This document shows positions 46,582 to 60,208 of a DNA stretch of 64,000 nt, piece by piece. The translations under genes were made by a program, and so were the position numbers. Numbering within the stretch: the stretch's first letter is position 1; every line of letters starts with the position of its first letter. The notes below the pieces were generated by a model. It saw only the letters and a list, made by a program, of their open reading frames with translations. It was not told the origin of the DNA and made no database searches. Source of the stretch: Paramecium sonneborni (taxonomy: Eukaryota > Ciliophora > Oligohymenophorea > Peniculida > Parameciidae); the NCBI GenBank assembly GCA_905182985.1, contig CAJJDN010000166.1, forward strand, positions 1 to 64,000, written 5' to 3'.

Positions 46582-48160
46582 ATGAGAGAACCAGTTTCTA
46601 AATTTGAATTTTATATGACTTTAATTCTCTAAGCCCTAATTTTGCTTTTTTATTTACACTATTTTATGTTTAAATCAAACAGAAGAAATAAATTTGAGTA
46701 AAATAATACCATAAAATACTAAATATACAATAAAACTATCATAAATATATAACAACGGTAAACATCTAAATATATTAAAGTAAATCAAATGTAATTTTAG
46801 AAAATTATAAAATTGGAGAATTTAATTTAACTGGTATGGGCTATTATTTAAATTATAAAGTTAAAACAAATTAATAGTAAATAACAATTTTTGGGAAATT
46901 AAAAGGAATAAATTATATTAGAAAGGGAAAATTATAAAAAAAAATAAGAATAATCGTTGAATGAAAAAGAATTTACCATTCACTATCTTGATTATTTTAA
47001 TATCAAAATTATTTAAGGTATTAGTTTCATCTATAAATTAACTATCTTATTTTATAATTTATTCATTTAAGCTGAATTAGATCAGCTATGGCAATGCAGA
47101 GAAAAAATGAGGGTAGATACCAAAATTCGAAATGAAGAATAATACCAGCTTTATTATCTTTTGGAATGAACTATAAATATGGATTTATGATAGTTAAATT
47201 TAAAATCAGTAATGTTTTAACTTAATTTTACTAATTTTTATTCTAATAAAATCAATATCAATATATTTCTTTTTAAATTATAATTGGATAAATTCCCTTA
47301 CATATATTGTTAAGTGTAATTTGTTGATTAGTCAAAAAACTTCTAAACAGTTTAGATTTTACTATTATTTAATTTGTTGTCTTTTGTCTAATATAATCGA
47401 AGATCCCCATATAATTATTCAATTAATAATTTTGAATTAGATACTGTAATTATAAATTACAAACTCTAATTTAAATAATATTTTTACATGAATAATTTGT
47501 AATAGGTATTTCTTGACATAAAATCTATGAAAGAAGAATAAATATATTACAAATGCTCTATAAAATAAGAAAATACCATAAATATACTAATAATTGGAAT
47601 TGAAGAAAAAATTAATTTTGTATGAAAGTATAAATATATTTATTTTTTTGAATTTGAAATTATTGTATCATAACAAAAAATCATGATGGTCAAATAAACG
47701 AAATAAATGAAGAGATGGGATAATTAAAAGAATAATTTGAATCAATCTTGAGAAACCTAAATTCTTTCAGGATCTAAATTAATTCAATAAATTAATTGAA
47801 ACTCCATTAATCAGCAAAATTTAATTAATTTTTTAATCATATAGATTTATATTTTTTATCACAATTAAAACTACTGAATATCAGAATTTTTGATTAACTA
47901 AATTCTTAGATGAGAATCTAAAATAAAAGAATTTTAAAAATGATAAACGAAAAGTAATATAAATAATAGATGAATATATCAGATTTGAAAATTTCTTAAA
48001 TGTTATTTCAACAAGTCCCTCACTTTATATTCTAACTCATCAATACATCATGGTTAATCTATGGTATTTAGAGTAATAAAAAAATATTAAATAAAATATC
48101 TAATTTATTAATCAATGTAATTTAATAAAATAATATTTTGAAATAATCTAATATTAAATA
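46582..48160 (+). pseudogene. Coding-like region interrupted by TGA codons
   Basis: From the ATG at 46582 a frame of 195 codons begins with a signal-anchor-like helix (FYMTLILQALILLFYLHYFMF) and Lys/Gln-rich sequence, ending at TGA 47167. The same frame continues through a second TGA at 47188 into about 140 further codons of good composition, until a third TGA at 47623. A different frame then stays open from about 47690 to beyond 48160 (start HDGQINEINEEMGQL). No GT...AG interval of normal size removes these stops. This looks like a decaying gene, or two adjacent genes with missing junctions. Part of it is repeated after the gap at 48261. Confidence 0.45.
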
Positions 48161-48260
48161 TGAAATTGATTTCTTTCATTTATTATTTTTTATAATGAGC
48201 AATCTTTTTTAAGAAGACTTTTCAAATTCTAAAGTATCTTATTTTGTATGAATTTCAATT
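47217..48260. repeat. First copy of a 1,044-bp direct repeat ending at an assembly gap
   Basis: Matches 48262-49305 wherever compared, with a constant offset of 1,045, and ends directly at the N at 48261. Its last 85 bp (48176-48260) duplicate the 3' end of the giant gene on the minus strand. As at 25769, this suggests unmerged overlapping contigs. Confidence 0.9.
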
Positions 48261-48261
48261 N
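48261..48261. other. Single-N assembly gap
   Basis: One ambiguous base between two copies of the same 1,044-bp sequence; most likely a scaffolding join. Confidence 0.9.
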
Positions 48262-49305
48262 TTAACTTAATTTTACTAATTTTTATTCTAATAAAATCAA
48301 TATCAATATATTTCTTTTTAAATTATAATTGGATAAATTCCCTTACATATATTGTTAAGTGTAATTTGTTGATTAGTCAAAAAACTTCTAAACAGTTTAG
48401 ATTTTACTATTATTTAATTTGTTGTCTTTTGTCTAATATAATCGAAGATCCCCATATAATTATTCAATTAATAATTTTGAATTAGATACTGTAATTATAA
48501 ATTACAAACTCTAATTTAAATAATATTTTTACATGAATAATTTGTAATAGGTATTTCTTGACATAAAATCTATGAAAGAAGAATAAATATATTACAAATG
48601 CTCTATAAAATAAGAAAATACCATAAATATACTAATAATTGGAATTGAAGAAAAAATTAATTTTGTATGAAAGTATAAATATATTTATTTTTTTGAATTT
48701 GAAATTATTGTATCATAACAAAAAATCATGATGGTCAAATAAACGAAATAAATGAAGAGATGGGATAATTAAAAGAATAATTTGAATCAATCTTGAGAAA
48801 CCTAAATTCTTTCAGGATCTAAATTAATTCAATAAATTAATTGAAACTCCATTAATCAGCAAAATTTAATTAATTTTTTAATCATATAGATTTATATTTT
48901 TTATCACAATTAAAACTACTGAATATCAGAATTTTTGATTAACTAAATTCTTAGATGAGAATCTAAAATAAAAGAATTTTAAAAATGATAAACGAAAAGT
49001 AATATAAATAATAGATGAATATATCAGATTTGAAAATTTCTTAAATGTTATTTCAACAAGTCCCTCACTTTATATTCTAACTCATCAATACATCATGGTT
49101 AATCTATGGTATTTAGAGTAATAAAAAAATATTAAATAAAATATCTAATTTATTAATCAATGTAATTTAATAAAATAATATTTTGAAATAATCTAATATT
49201 AAATATGAAATTGATTTCTTTCATTTATTATTTTTTATAATGAGCAATCTTTTTTAAGAAGACTTTTCAAATTCTAAAGTATCTTATTTTGTATGAATTT
49301 CAATT
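48262..49305. repeat. Second copy of the 1,044-bp direct repeat
   Basis: Begins right after the N and runs into unique sequence of the giant gene at 49306. It holds a second copy of the decayed plus-strand region up to about 49205 and the true 3' end of the giant gene (TGA at 49221 on the minus strand). Confidence 0.9.
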
Positions 49306-52300
49306 ACATTATTTGATTTTTCTTTACTACTTTTTGCAAAAGATTGGTTTCTGGTTTAAATCATCAATCTTACTAATGGAAAGGCCAATCGTTTAAGTTT
49401 TTAAAATGATTAAATTGCTTTTTGTCTTCTTTCAGTTCTATTTTACAAAATCCTCCTAAGCTATGTAGAATTTTTATATGAAGGGTATTTTGATTTAATA
49501 AAGTCTCTTATAGAATCTAAAATACTTTCATATTATTTAGAGTATTCAGATATAATTTTAGATAAAATGGACTAAAGAAATAAAAAGTTTAAGAATGCCA
49601 TAATAACAAAAAATGATATTTTGAGTTCTTTTAAATCAGCTTATTAGGATATATAGGCTCCAACAGCTAAACAAATAGTTATCATACAAATATTAGCTGA
49701 ATAATAATCTAATTGATTCAAACTATTCAATTGATATGGTTCATAATTTTGATTTAATTCTTAATAAAAATAAGTAATAAGAAGTACAAGAACTCCTTTA
49801 ATAACAATATTGTCTTCATAATATATAAGAGATAAGATAATAAGTTCTTTTTCAAAGATTTTAACTAATTCCCAGAAATATGCATTTTTTTTATATTCTA
49901 TATATAAATACGCCCAACGAAGTCTTGTTTATTTTGAATCGAGTGTTGTTTTATTTGTAAATAGACCATATAAAAAGAAGAATGGAACAGCAATAGATAA
50001 AATAATTAAAACAGGTAGACAAAATTATAGCATCCATTTTAAATGAGCATTTGTATCATATCTTTCAGCTACATTTGCTTTAATCCATTAAAAGCCAGAT
50101 ATACTTCTATATGATACTTATTATACAAAACCATTAATTAAATTAGGTTAGAAATAAATGTAGAAATATATTAAAGTTGTTGAAATAACACTTCTATTAA
50201 TTGAAATTTCTGTTAGATTTAATTTATGAGCAATAAAAAATAATGCCATGAATATATTTACATAGAGAATTGATAAAATAATTTGCCATATCATTCTACT
50301 ATATTATATTTAAGTATTAGATATATCAACTAAAAAACAATCAAGAGAATAAGTTGCTGTTTAAATAGGATTTCCTACAGCATCTAAAGTAACATTAAAT
50401 CCTGAGGGAAATTATAATTAAAAGGTAGTAATAGTGGCCACAATTTAAAAGTAATTAGTTAACATTTTAATTAGAATACTTGATTAAGGTTTATTGATAA
50501 GTGAATATTGAGATATTTTAAATGGTTAAAATTTAGTATATTCTTCAATTGATTTTAAAGTTCCTTTAACAGAGATTTGTAGAAGTATTAAAGTAAGAAT
50601 AATGATTCCAATAATGATTGCAATATTTTAATATTTATCTTAACATGTTCCACAAGAATATCTATTTACAATACTAAATTATCCGCCACCTCTAATATTA
50701 TATAAATCACATTATTCACAAAGAGCTCCTATATGTCCTATATAACAAGAAATATCACCATTTTACCAACCTCCTAAACAATTACTAGGTAAATTAAGAC
50801 AATAACTAATTTATATTGTATCAAAATAAGGTCTCCAATATCCAGACCTTAATTCTAATTAATTTTATGTTACTGATATTGTTGATAAATCATCTTATAT
50901 ATCACATTTTTATGCATTTAAAGTTAAAGAAAAGAGTCCTTAAATTGAATTACACTTTTCACAAGATTAATCAGTTATATTCTTAATTTCTCCAAATTAA
51001 CATTCTAATGTTTTAATATTGATTCTCAATTTATAATTACTATGATAACTGTAAGTCTAATATGGATATGTATTATTATAAATTGGAACTTTTACTTAAT
51101 CACAATTAAACTCTAATTATAATACAATATCTTCTGGAACTTCATTATCAAAATATACAATTAAATTATCAAGATTGTAATCTTATGATTAAGAATTAAA
51201 TTAAATAGAATTATTATTAGTATAATTATTTTAAAATTCTTAACTCTCATCATTCTCAGAAATATTATATCTTCTACTATTTATAGTACAATAAGAATTA
51301 CTAAGATCTTAAATCTAATTATTTCTTCTATTCATAGCATGAATTCTAAATATTAAATCATAATTAATATAATTGTTGTTTTTCCAATTAAAAAATTAAT
51401 AAGTTGATATTTTCTATCCAGTAGGTAATTAAACAAATTTAGAACTCTTTCCATTTATTAATGTATAAGGTTGAATAACAATTTCTTCAATCTTTATACT
51501 TGAATTATCAACAATTATTTTCTTTTATAATAATTCATTTTAAGTAATTCGAATTGCAAGCTTTTCAGGAATTGAAGCTATATTATCTCCATAAAAATTA
51601 GCAGTGTTAAAAATAATTCTAGTTTTTAATAATTCATAATTAAGGGCAAATGCATTCTCAAGATACAATCCTCCACCTACCTCTGCTTTATTGTTTTATA
51701 TAAGAGAATTTTCAAGAATTAATTACTCTTATCCTTTTACATGAATTGCTCCTCCTTTTGTACTTGCAGTATTATTTTTAAGAACACTATTTAATATTAA
51801 AGTAAAAATTGAATCTAGCATCAAACAAGTTCCTGTTTTTCCTTAATTATTTTCACAAATATAATCAGATATTTGTAATTCATATCCTTTAAAAATATTC
51901 TATTCTTCCGTAAGAATTCTTCTATTTTAATCATATTATTTTTCAAAAACTAAACATCCATTTTGACCACAATCAGAAATTGTTACCTTAGGATATATAA
52001 TTAATTAAGTTTATAAAAACTATTTGAAACCTATAAATTTCATATAGAGTAATCCATTACTACAATTAGTACATGATATGTTATTCAGATCTAATTAGCT
52101 TATTTTTAAATTGACTCCTTAATTTAAATTATTAATTATTATTAAACCTGAATTTGATAAGTCTAATTTAGATTTTAAAGATTTAGATATACATTCTCCT
52201 CTTTGAGTATCCTTTTCAATTAAATCATTTACTAAAGAAATTGGAGCACCTCCAAATCCATTTAAACATTAATAATTAATAATTTCATTTGATTAAGGTT

Positions 52301-55300
52301 AAGAATTACAAGTAAAATCTTAAATATCAAATCCAATTCTTATCTATCGAAATTGGGTTCGAATCAAATTAAAAACTAAATAATAATTAAATGATAATAA
52401 TTACATGTAATTGGAGTCATATAAATTAGATTATTACTCAATTCACATTCTTCTATTTTGATATCTGAAATATAAATGAAATTTATATTTTACAGATTAA
52501 GCAAAGATTCAAAAATTAAATGATTAACTGAAATATTTTAAATCAAAACTTTAGAACCATACTCTACAAAAATAGAAGTTCTATTATTAATTAAACTGTT
52601 AATTTCTTATGAATTAGAAAGTTCTTTAAATCTATTAAAGAATTATAGATATCCACTTTGAGAATTGACAATTTCTAATCCTTATAGAAAAATCGTTTAT
52701 TTTTCTTTTACTAATCTTGAATAGGAAACATAAATAACAGATCCTTATTATGCATAAATATCATGTAAAATTATATTATTTAAAGTAAGATGAGCTTGAG
52801 ATGTATTAGATTTCAAATATAAGAAACCTCCATATTATCTACAATAAACATTTTAAACTGTTATATTAGAAATCTCAATTTCAAGTAAAGATGATGATGA
52901 ACCATCTATATAAAGAACTCCACCTTATTCTATTTCATAATCAAATTATGTTGAAATCTGAGAAAAAATATTATTTTTAATATTTATTGTTGAGGATCTA
53001 AGGGTATGAATTGAAAAACATCCTCCCAATTATCCAGCAGAATTTTAAAAACTATTATTATATATGTTTAATTGTTAAACTATAATTTACATTATACCAG
53101 ATTCTGATTTAACTTAAAAAAATGAATTTATTGTTTTTTATGTTATAGTTTGAGAAAATGCCCATATTAAATAAGGTTGAATTACATTATAAATAAAGAT
53201 ACTATTATTCTCAAATATACAATTGTTAATTTCTAACTTTTGACTGTTCATATACATTATACTTGAACTACTATTAGTCACTAAATTATTTTAAAAGGTA
53301 GAATACTAAATTTATATTATACAAGAAGGACAATTAATTAAAAGTAATCCTGATGCAATTATTAGTCCATCTTCAATATAAACATGTAATATGTTATTCT
53401 TAAAAGTAACATTCTATATCTATATAACTGTTTATTAAGATGATTATATTGTAACAATTGATGTTTAAAATAATGATTTTGATAATAAAACTAAATTTTA
53501 TGAAAAAACTAAATCTTTTAAAATTATATTTGTATCTTGAATTTCTTTCATCAAATCAGCAGAATTTATAAAAATAAATGGAAAATTATAAGATTCTACT
53601 TTTGAAAAGGTGACATTTTATATTACAATCGAAATAGAAAATAAGATATTTAAAGATGTTGAATACTACTGTCCTTCAACATATAATAATTAACAAGCAA
53701 TATGCTTATGCAACCCTAAAAATTGCTGTTTATCTTAAAGTAATATACCATTTTAAAATTAGATAAATTCTGATTCTGTTATAGATATATCATTAATACC
53801 TAAACCACGATTAATTAAGAAATCTGTAATATATACTTTATTAAATTAAATAAATATTAAAGAAGAATCTTCTTATTTTAAGTTATATTCTATGTTTGTT
53901 ACAATTAAAATATTGTTAATTTAGTTTAATTACTTAATTTCTATTAATTAATTAAGACTAGAGTATTTCTTTAAATTTATGAACTTTATTAAACTATTGT
54001 ATTAATTATTTTCAAATTTTATTTCATTAATTTTATAATTAATATCTAATTGATTATTTTTTAAGTCAGTATTTTAAATTAAATATGAATTATCCATAAT
54101 TTAACTATCTAAAAATTCTAAATTTTCTAAGAAGGCATTACGATTAAGAATTATTAGATTTGTTGATTTAATATATGCATTATTTACTTTAAAATTAGAA
54201 ATTGATAGTGATCTAACCTTTTCAAAATTTAAAAAAACTTTAGAATCAATAATAGTTGCTTCTTCTATGATTACATTTTTTATTTCAATTTGACCACCTT
54301 TTTAATCTTCAGATTCAATTTCAATAAGATTGACAGAATTATAATTTCCATTAATTTAAATATGATCGAAAATCAAAGTATCATCATATCCTAGTTGAAA
54401 ATGAAAAAAGATGTGATTGTTAAATTCACAATTAATAAATTGAATATTATTTATTTTTATTTATTTTTAAAAGGAAGTGTTTTAAACATAAAATATCTAT
54501 CCTAATTATTCATATTAGAATCCTATAAGTGTTAAACCATCTACAAACAATGTTTTGGCATTTTCAAATGTAAAATTAAAACCACCCTCTTAAATAAATT
54601 CTTTATAATGTACAACAGAAATCTCTTTTAATATAATACTTTAAGGATAAATGCTTTTAAATATGAAATTTTCATCCTCACAATACTTACATCCAAGTAT
54701 TTTCAAATTTTAAAGAGTGACTTTATTGAAATTGATAAATGAAATTAGCATATCTCTTTCTAAAGCCAATTATGTATTTTCAAGGAAATTTAATTCAATT
54801 TCTACATTACTTAAAATAATAAAGAATAATACATTAATGAGAAAATATTTTAAGAAAAGTTTTAAGTAATCCCTCCTTTTTATAAATATACTCCTACATA
54901 ATTAGTAGGTTAAGTATTAGTTATTTAGATCAAAATAGATTTAATATGATTAGCATTGGCTAAAAAGTAAAATTCATCATTTTCATACTATATAAAATAA
55001 AAATAAATAATACTTCTTGGAAAATAGAGTTTATTTAATAATAAAATATTGAATCCATTTTAATATTTTGTCTTTTAAATTATAATTAGCTTTATTCATC
55101 AATTAATTTAGCGTAATCTTAATCATATTCTTAAGAATCTCCATAAGCTTTTAATTAGATGACTAATTATTTATAACATCCATTTGATTAATGTTATTTG
55201 CATTCTATAAAGACACCTAAATCTACATCATAATTATAATTTTAATCTTAATAACTCAGAATGCATTAATGTGTATACTTTTCGTATTTAGTATTATTAA

Positions 55301-58300
55301 ATAAAGGATTAATTTCTTTAATTTCATCTGGAGTTCTAGGTCTACATAATGCACAATCTTCTGGACATTATATACATTCATTATTATAAGTGGATTACTA
55401 TCTTCCTTATGAATCATTTTAGCATTTAACACAATAATATTGATCATCTTTTAATAAACATTCTATACAAGAATCTGAACAGTATTTTATGCATTTATTC
55501 TTATATAATCTATATCCATCTTTACATTCCTAACAAACTACTTCATAATCTAAAATATTTGGACTTTAAGCATTTAAAATATATTAATGAGTATTTTTTA
55601 TTTCAATATATTTTCTATAAAATGCTCTGATTTATTGTTTCCAATGATCTTTTGAAATAGAATTTTATGAATAACATGAATAACAATTTAATTGAATAGG
55701 ACATTAAACACATTAACCAGATATTTATTCTGCATAAAATCCATTATAACATTCTAAACAAATAAAATAATTAAGAATATTAGTTTCTAGACAAACTTAA
55801 CAATTATTAATAATTAGACTACATTTTTCCATAAATTCAACAACCTAGTTTTCATAATAGAATGATTTTAAACATGTTATTGATTCTAGAGATTAATCAT
55901 TAGATTTAAGTTAACCAATAGCAGTATCACATATACTGTTTTAATCATTATAAACGCATTATTAGGTTTCAAAAACAAAAACATAATTTGGTTCACATTT
56001 AGCACAAAATAATTTGATTTTACTTTAATCATATTAGGGTGTAAAATTGATATCAAGAGTATTTATAGTGTAATCATCATTAATAATTTGAAATGCATGT
56101 TTACAATGTTGGATATTATTAAAAACACAATTGATACCATCAAAAGAAATTAAGTATTATGAATCATCTATACATTTTAAGCATCTTAGATAATTTAATC
56201 CCAAATTAGTATCATAATAATCTTTACAAACATCACAACGAAGCCCACATTATTTACATACTTCATTTTATAAGGTATAATATTAAACACATTGTTCACA
56301 TATAACTTTTTAGTATAGAATGTATGAGCAAGCATAACAATTTGAAGGACAATTGTTACATCCAGTATAATAATTATTGTAAGTTCCTATAGGACATATT
56401 TCACAACTCTTTAATATGTTTACCTTTAAACAATTCATACCTGGATTAATGCATCTCTAGATATCTTCAGAAAAATAATGATTTGGTTTACAATATGCTT
56501 TAATCTGTTATCCAAGATGAAAGTTTAAAAATTCATAACATTCCTTCTCTTCTTTACAATAATCTGCGAATCCTGGATTTATATGTAATAATCTATCTGA
56601 TTCTATAGAATAAACATCACGTTAGATTTCACTTCTTGTTATTAAATGATAAGCTTCATAATCATTAAAAACTTATTTTATTGTATAATAATCCATCTTG
56701 CATACTGGTCTTAAGTACCAAGTTTTAGCATAAAAATAACAATCAACACATAATACTGCTTTAAAGTTTATAACTTATGGACTAATTATTATTATAATAT
56801 AATAATACCATTCTAAACAATCAAAACCATTCCCATCTTCTTTAGGCAATCTAAAATATCCAAAAGGACAATTCACTTTTGAATCTATTTCAAGTTCTTC
56901 TAATTTTATTGAAGAATAAAATTCATTTTCGCATTTCTAATATCCCTTATCATAATAGCCAGCATTGCATTTACACATCCTTAATTCCACTTAATAAAAT
57001 CTATTTAAATCAGAATCACAACTTAAACAATTAATATCTAATGGCCCATTACAACTTAAACATGTGGGATGGCAATCTTATTTTATATATATAGATACTT
57101 TAATTAAATTCTTTATCTTCGTTATAATTAAACTGCATTTTCAAATCATATATTTAAGCTTAAAGAAAATTATTATTCAAATTATTTATAGTATCAGAAC
57201 CTATAAATAAATTAAATTTTGAATTTGTAAATGAACCACTAAAAATATCATTCCCTAAATTTTCTTATAATAGGCCTAAACCATTTGAAAATTAAATCTT
57301 TAACAACATTCTTTCATCGAACTTGTTTCTTCCATATTCATATTAAATAAAATGCCATTATTACAACCCTTCAAAGTAAAGTTAACTGTTTATGTCTTGA
57401 TATATTCTTTTCACTTGAAGAACACTATAATTAGGATCTACAGATCCCTAAAATAATAAATCATATTATTATTAAAAACTTTATTTGATAGGCATACCAT
57501 AAGCATCAGCATTTACAATTAATTATGTTTATTCAGGTTGATTTTTTGATATAATAACTTCTAATCTAAATAATTCATCACCAAGCACAATCTCTTATTC
57601 AAAGTTTTATTAACCTGTCATCTTAATTATTGTAGATCTTTGCTCATCAATAGTTGATAATAAAATTTTGACCCACCCAGATAAACAGTATCTATTTCCA
57701 TAATGATCCACAAGAAGTTATAATACTTGATTACCTTGAAATATTCTTATGCCAGGTACAATGTCTAAGATTTATTCATTAATAATTTTAGGTGGAATTT
57801 TGCAATTTTATTCCATTTCTGAATATATATTTGTTGAATAAGCAAAAGCAGGTAAATAAATTAATTTAGACATTAATCCTTTATTTGAGTTAAGGTTTAA
57901 ATCATCTATCTAAATATATTATAGTGTTATTTACATATCCTCTTCCTCCTAAACTTATTTACAAATTTAATTGATTTTATAAATTAAAGTTAGTTGATTA
58001 TTTATCTTAACTGCTTATTTAAACTTTAATGGTATGTAGAGTAGGCTGCAATAAAATTAAATGGAAAATCCATATTCCCTCATATTCTAAGGATTAAAAT
58101 GGGAATACAAAAATCTGACTAGAATCTTGATTCATAAATTTAATTGTGTGTTTAACTTGTCTGTTTTAATAATCATAGGATTTGAATCCATAACAAAAAT
58201 TAGTATTTGAATTCAAATCTTTGATTAAAAACAATAATTCTCCATCTTCTGAGACATCATTATTAAACGGCGCATCTCTATCAACATTTTAAAGCTTATC

Positions 58301-58516
58301 TATTAATGGAATACTGATGCTCCAAAATGCAAATCCAAAAGTATTTAGGTTATCGTTATTATTAATGGATTATGTGTATGTTTAGCTTGAAGTTTCTATG
58401 GATAAAATTGCATCCTTGAATTTGGTGAAAGGACATTCTGATTTACATTTAGCAGTAATCATAAGTTATATCAACAGAAGAGCAATAGAAAAGTGAATTG
58501 AAATATGTTGAATCAT
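49221..58516 (-). CDS. Giant cysteine-rich, beta-helix surface protein with C-terminal membrane helices
   Basis: One minus-strand gene of about 3,000 codons, joined by mini-introns (25, 22, 26 and 23 nt are clear; more are likely). A signal peptide (IALLLIQLMITAKC) precedes a lectin-like region of about 470 residues with FGFAFWSISIPL and a related second half. About 850 residues of Cys-rich repeats follow (CHPTCLSC, CEICPIGTYNNYYTGC, CYACS and many CxxC pairs), like the growth-factor-receptor modules of ciliate surface proteins. Next is a very long Asn/Ile-rich stretch with regular short strands, typical of a right-handed beta-helix. A last Cys cluster and about seven hydrophobic helices (including IAIIIGIIILTLILLQI and FCLPVLIILSIAVPFFFLYG) precede a cytosolic basic tail. 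The role is unknown; recognition or adhesion is an inference. Exon details in the beta-helix part were not all checked. Confidence 0.8.
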
Positions 58517-58810
58517 TTTAAAAAAAATATTTTTTTGTTTTTTGATATTAAAATTTATAGCTAGAGATTTTGTTTATTTATTTGTAAAACATTTAATATG
58601 TTTTTAATATGATAATATCAATAAAATATTAATAAAGTATATTTTGAGAAAATGTAATTATATTATATTATGAAATGAATAAATAAATTAGATGATCTAT
58701 GAAATGAAAGGATTATAAATATAAATGTATAATGTAATATTTTATGAGAATGGATTGAGTTTATTTTAATAAAAAAAGATTTAATTAATTTTGAATAAAA
58801 AATAGTGAGA

Positions 58811-59308
58811 ATGACATTTATAGTGAAGACAAGAAAAGTGTTACTTAATAAATTGTTGAATAGAAGATAATTAGTAAGAAATGAGTTAAATAAAAGAGTG
58901 TTGAATTGTTACATCCAAATAAGGCCACTCCATCATAGGAATCAATAGTAAAGGAATTAGCTTAAAAGTACAAAGCAGATGAGAGAAATGTTGTTGTTTA
59001 TGGATTAAGAACATAATTTGGAGGTAATAGAACAACAGGATTTGCTTTGATATATGACACATAATAGTAATGAGTAGATAGATAATATTAGATATCTTTT
59101 GAAATTTGAGCCAAAGTTTAGATTAAGAAGAAGAGGGATTATTCCAAAGAGAGATGGTAGTAGAAAAGGATGGAAGGAAGTTAAATCAAAATTAAAGAAA
59201 ACAAGAGGATCTGAAAAAACTAAAATCTATATGTCAAGAAAAACTGATAAGAGAGAAGTAATAAGAGCTTAGAAAGAAACTTATCTTAAAGGTTTTGTCG
59301 GAAAATGA
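58811..59308 (+). CDS. RPS24: 40S ribosomal protein eS24
   Basis: Two introns (23 and 25 nt) give 149 residues in frame. The eS24 pattern is clear: IVKTRKVLLNKLLNRRQ, then [35 protein letters not shown], shown in part, and a strongly basic C-terminal half. eS24 is a small-subunit protein required for early 18S maturation. The C-terminus is longer and more basic than in animals. It is divergent from the giant gene, with 294 bp between the two starts. Confidence 0.95.
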
Positions 59309-59442
59309 TAGCAATTTATTGAAATTAAAAGAGTACATTATAAATTAATTTATATATTTATATATAATCATTCTTAATTGATCAAAGAGAGAACATGCTA
59401 GTTAATTGTTATAATATATTAATTTAATATCGTTTTTTATTC

Positions 59443-60175
59443 ATGAGATCCACAAATAATAGAAGATAAGAATAAGTAATGACTAGCCAATATGTAACTC
59501 CTTAAGGAATTTGTGATTAAGAACAAGCTAAAGCAATAGCTAAGAAACTCTTTGATTTGTACGACAGAGATAGAAACGGCATTATAGATGGTTAAGAAGG
59601 TATGGAACTTAAGTTATTACTATAGTTTCACCAATGCTTATTGATGCGTATCGAGGAATGAGTAAAGCCTTCAATCCAACACAAGTCAAATTATTAAATA
59701 TTCTTAGGCAGATGTAGATACATTCGTATAAGTTTTGGATGTAAATAGAGATGGTAAGATAACCTATTAAGATGTGGAGAATTACGCATTACGTATATTG
59801 GTATTAATAATAATCATTTTTAGGCTGGTATTCAACCATTACCATCTTACAGTATTTAATTACCACCTTAAAGATAATATAATAGAATGGTTGAGGAAAG
59901 ATTGGAAGTTGCAAGAAGATTATTCAAGAAATTTGATGTCACTTAATGTGGTTACTTGACTAGAAATGAAGTATACAAATTAGAGGTAAGGTTAGGTTCC
60001 TGGATTATTAAGAGAAACTTATAAACAATTGAATATTGAGTTTGAACCTACACCTTAAGATGTTCAAGCTTGGATGGATATGACTGATACAGATTGTGAT
60101 GGTAAAGTTGCTTTACAGGATTTCGAGTAATCAATTATTAGGTCTTTGTAAGAATAGGGTATATCCCTTTATTGA
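59443..60175 (+). CDS. EF-hand calcium-binding protein
   Basis: Four introns (26, 23, 23 and 25 nt) give 211 residues in frame; one of them starts GTC. Three EF-hand loops are visible: DRDRNGIIDGQE near residue 45, DVNRDGKITYQD near residue 80, and DTDCDGKVALQD near residue 185. All have the central Gly and most acidic ligands. A Pro/Gln-rich linker (IQPLPSYSIQLPPQ) separates the second and third hands. A degenerate hand (FDVTQCGYLTRNE) follows the linker. The layout suggests a calcium sensor with two EF pairs. An alternative start at the later ATG (MTSQYVTPQ) would shorten it by 12 residues. Confidence 0.87.
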
Positions 60176-60208
60176 ATGAGAATATAAATTAAAATATTCA
60201 ATAATTAA

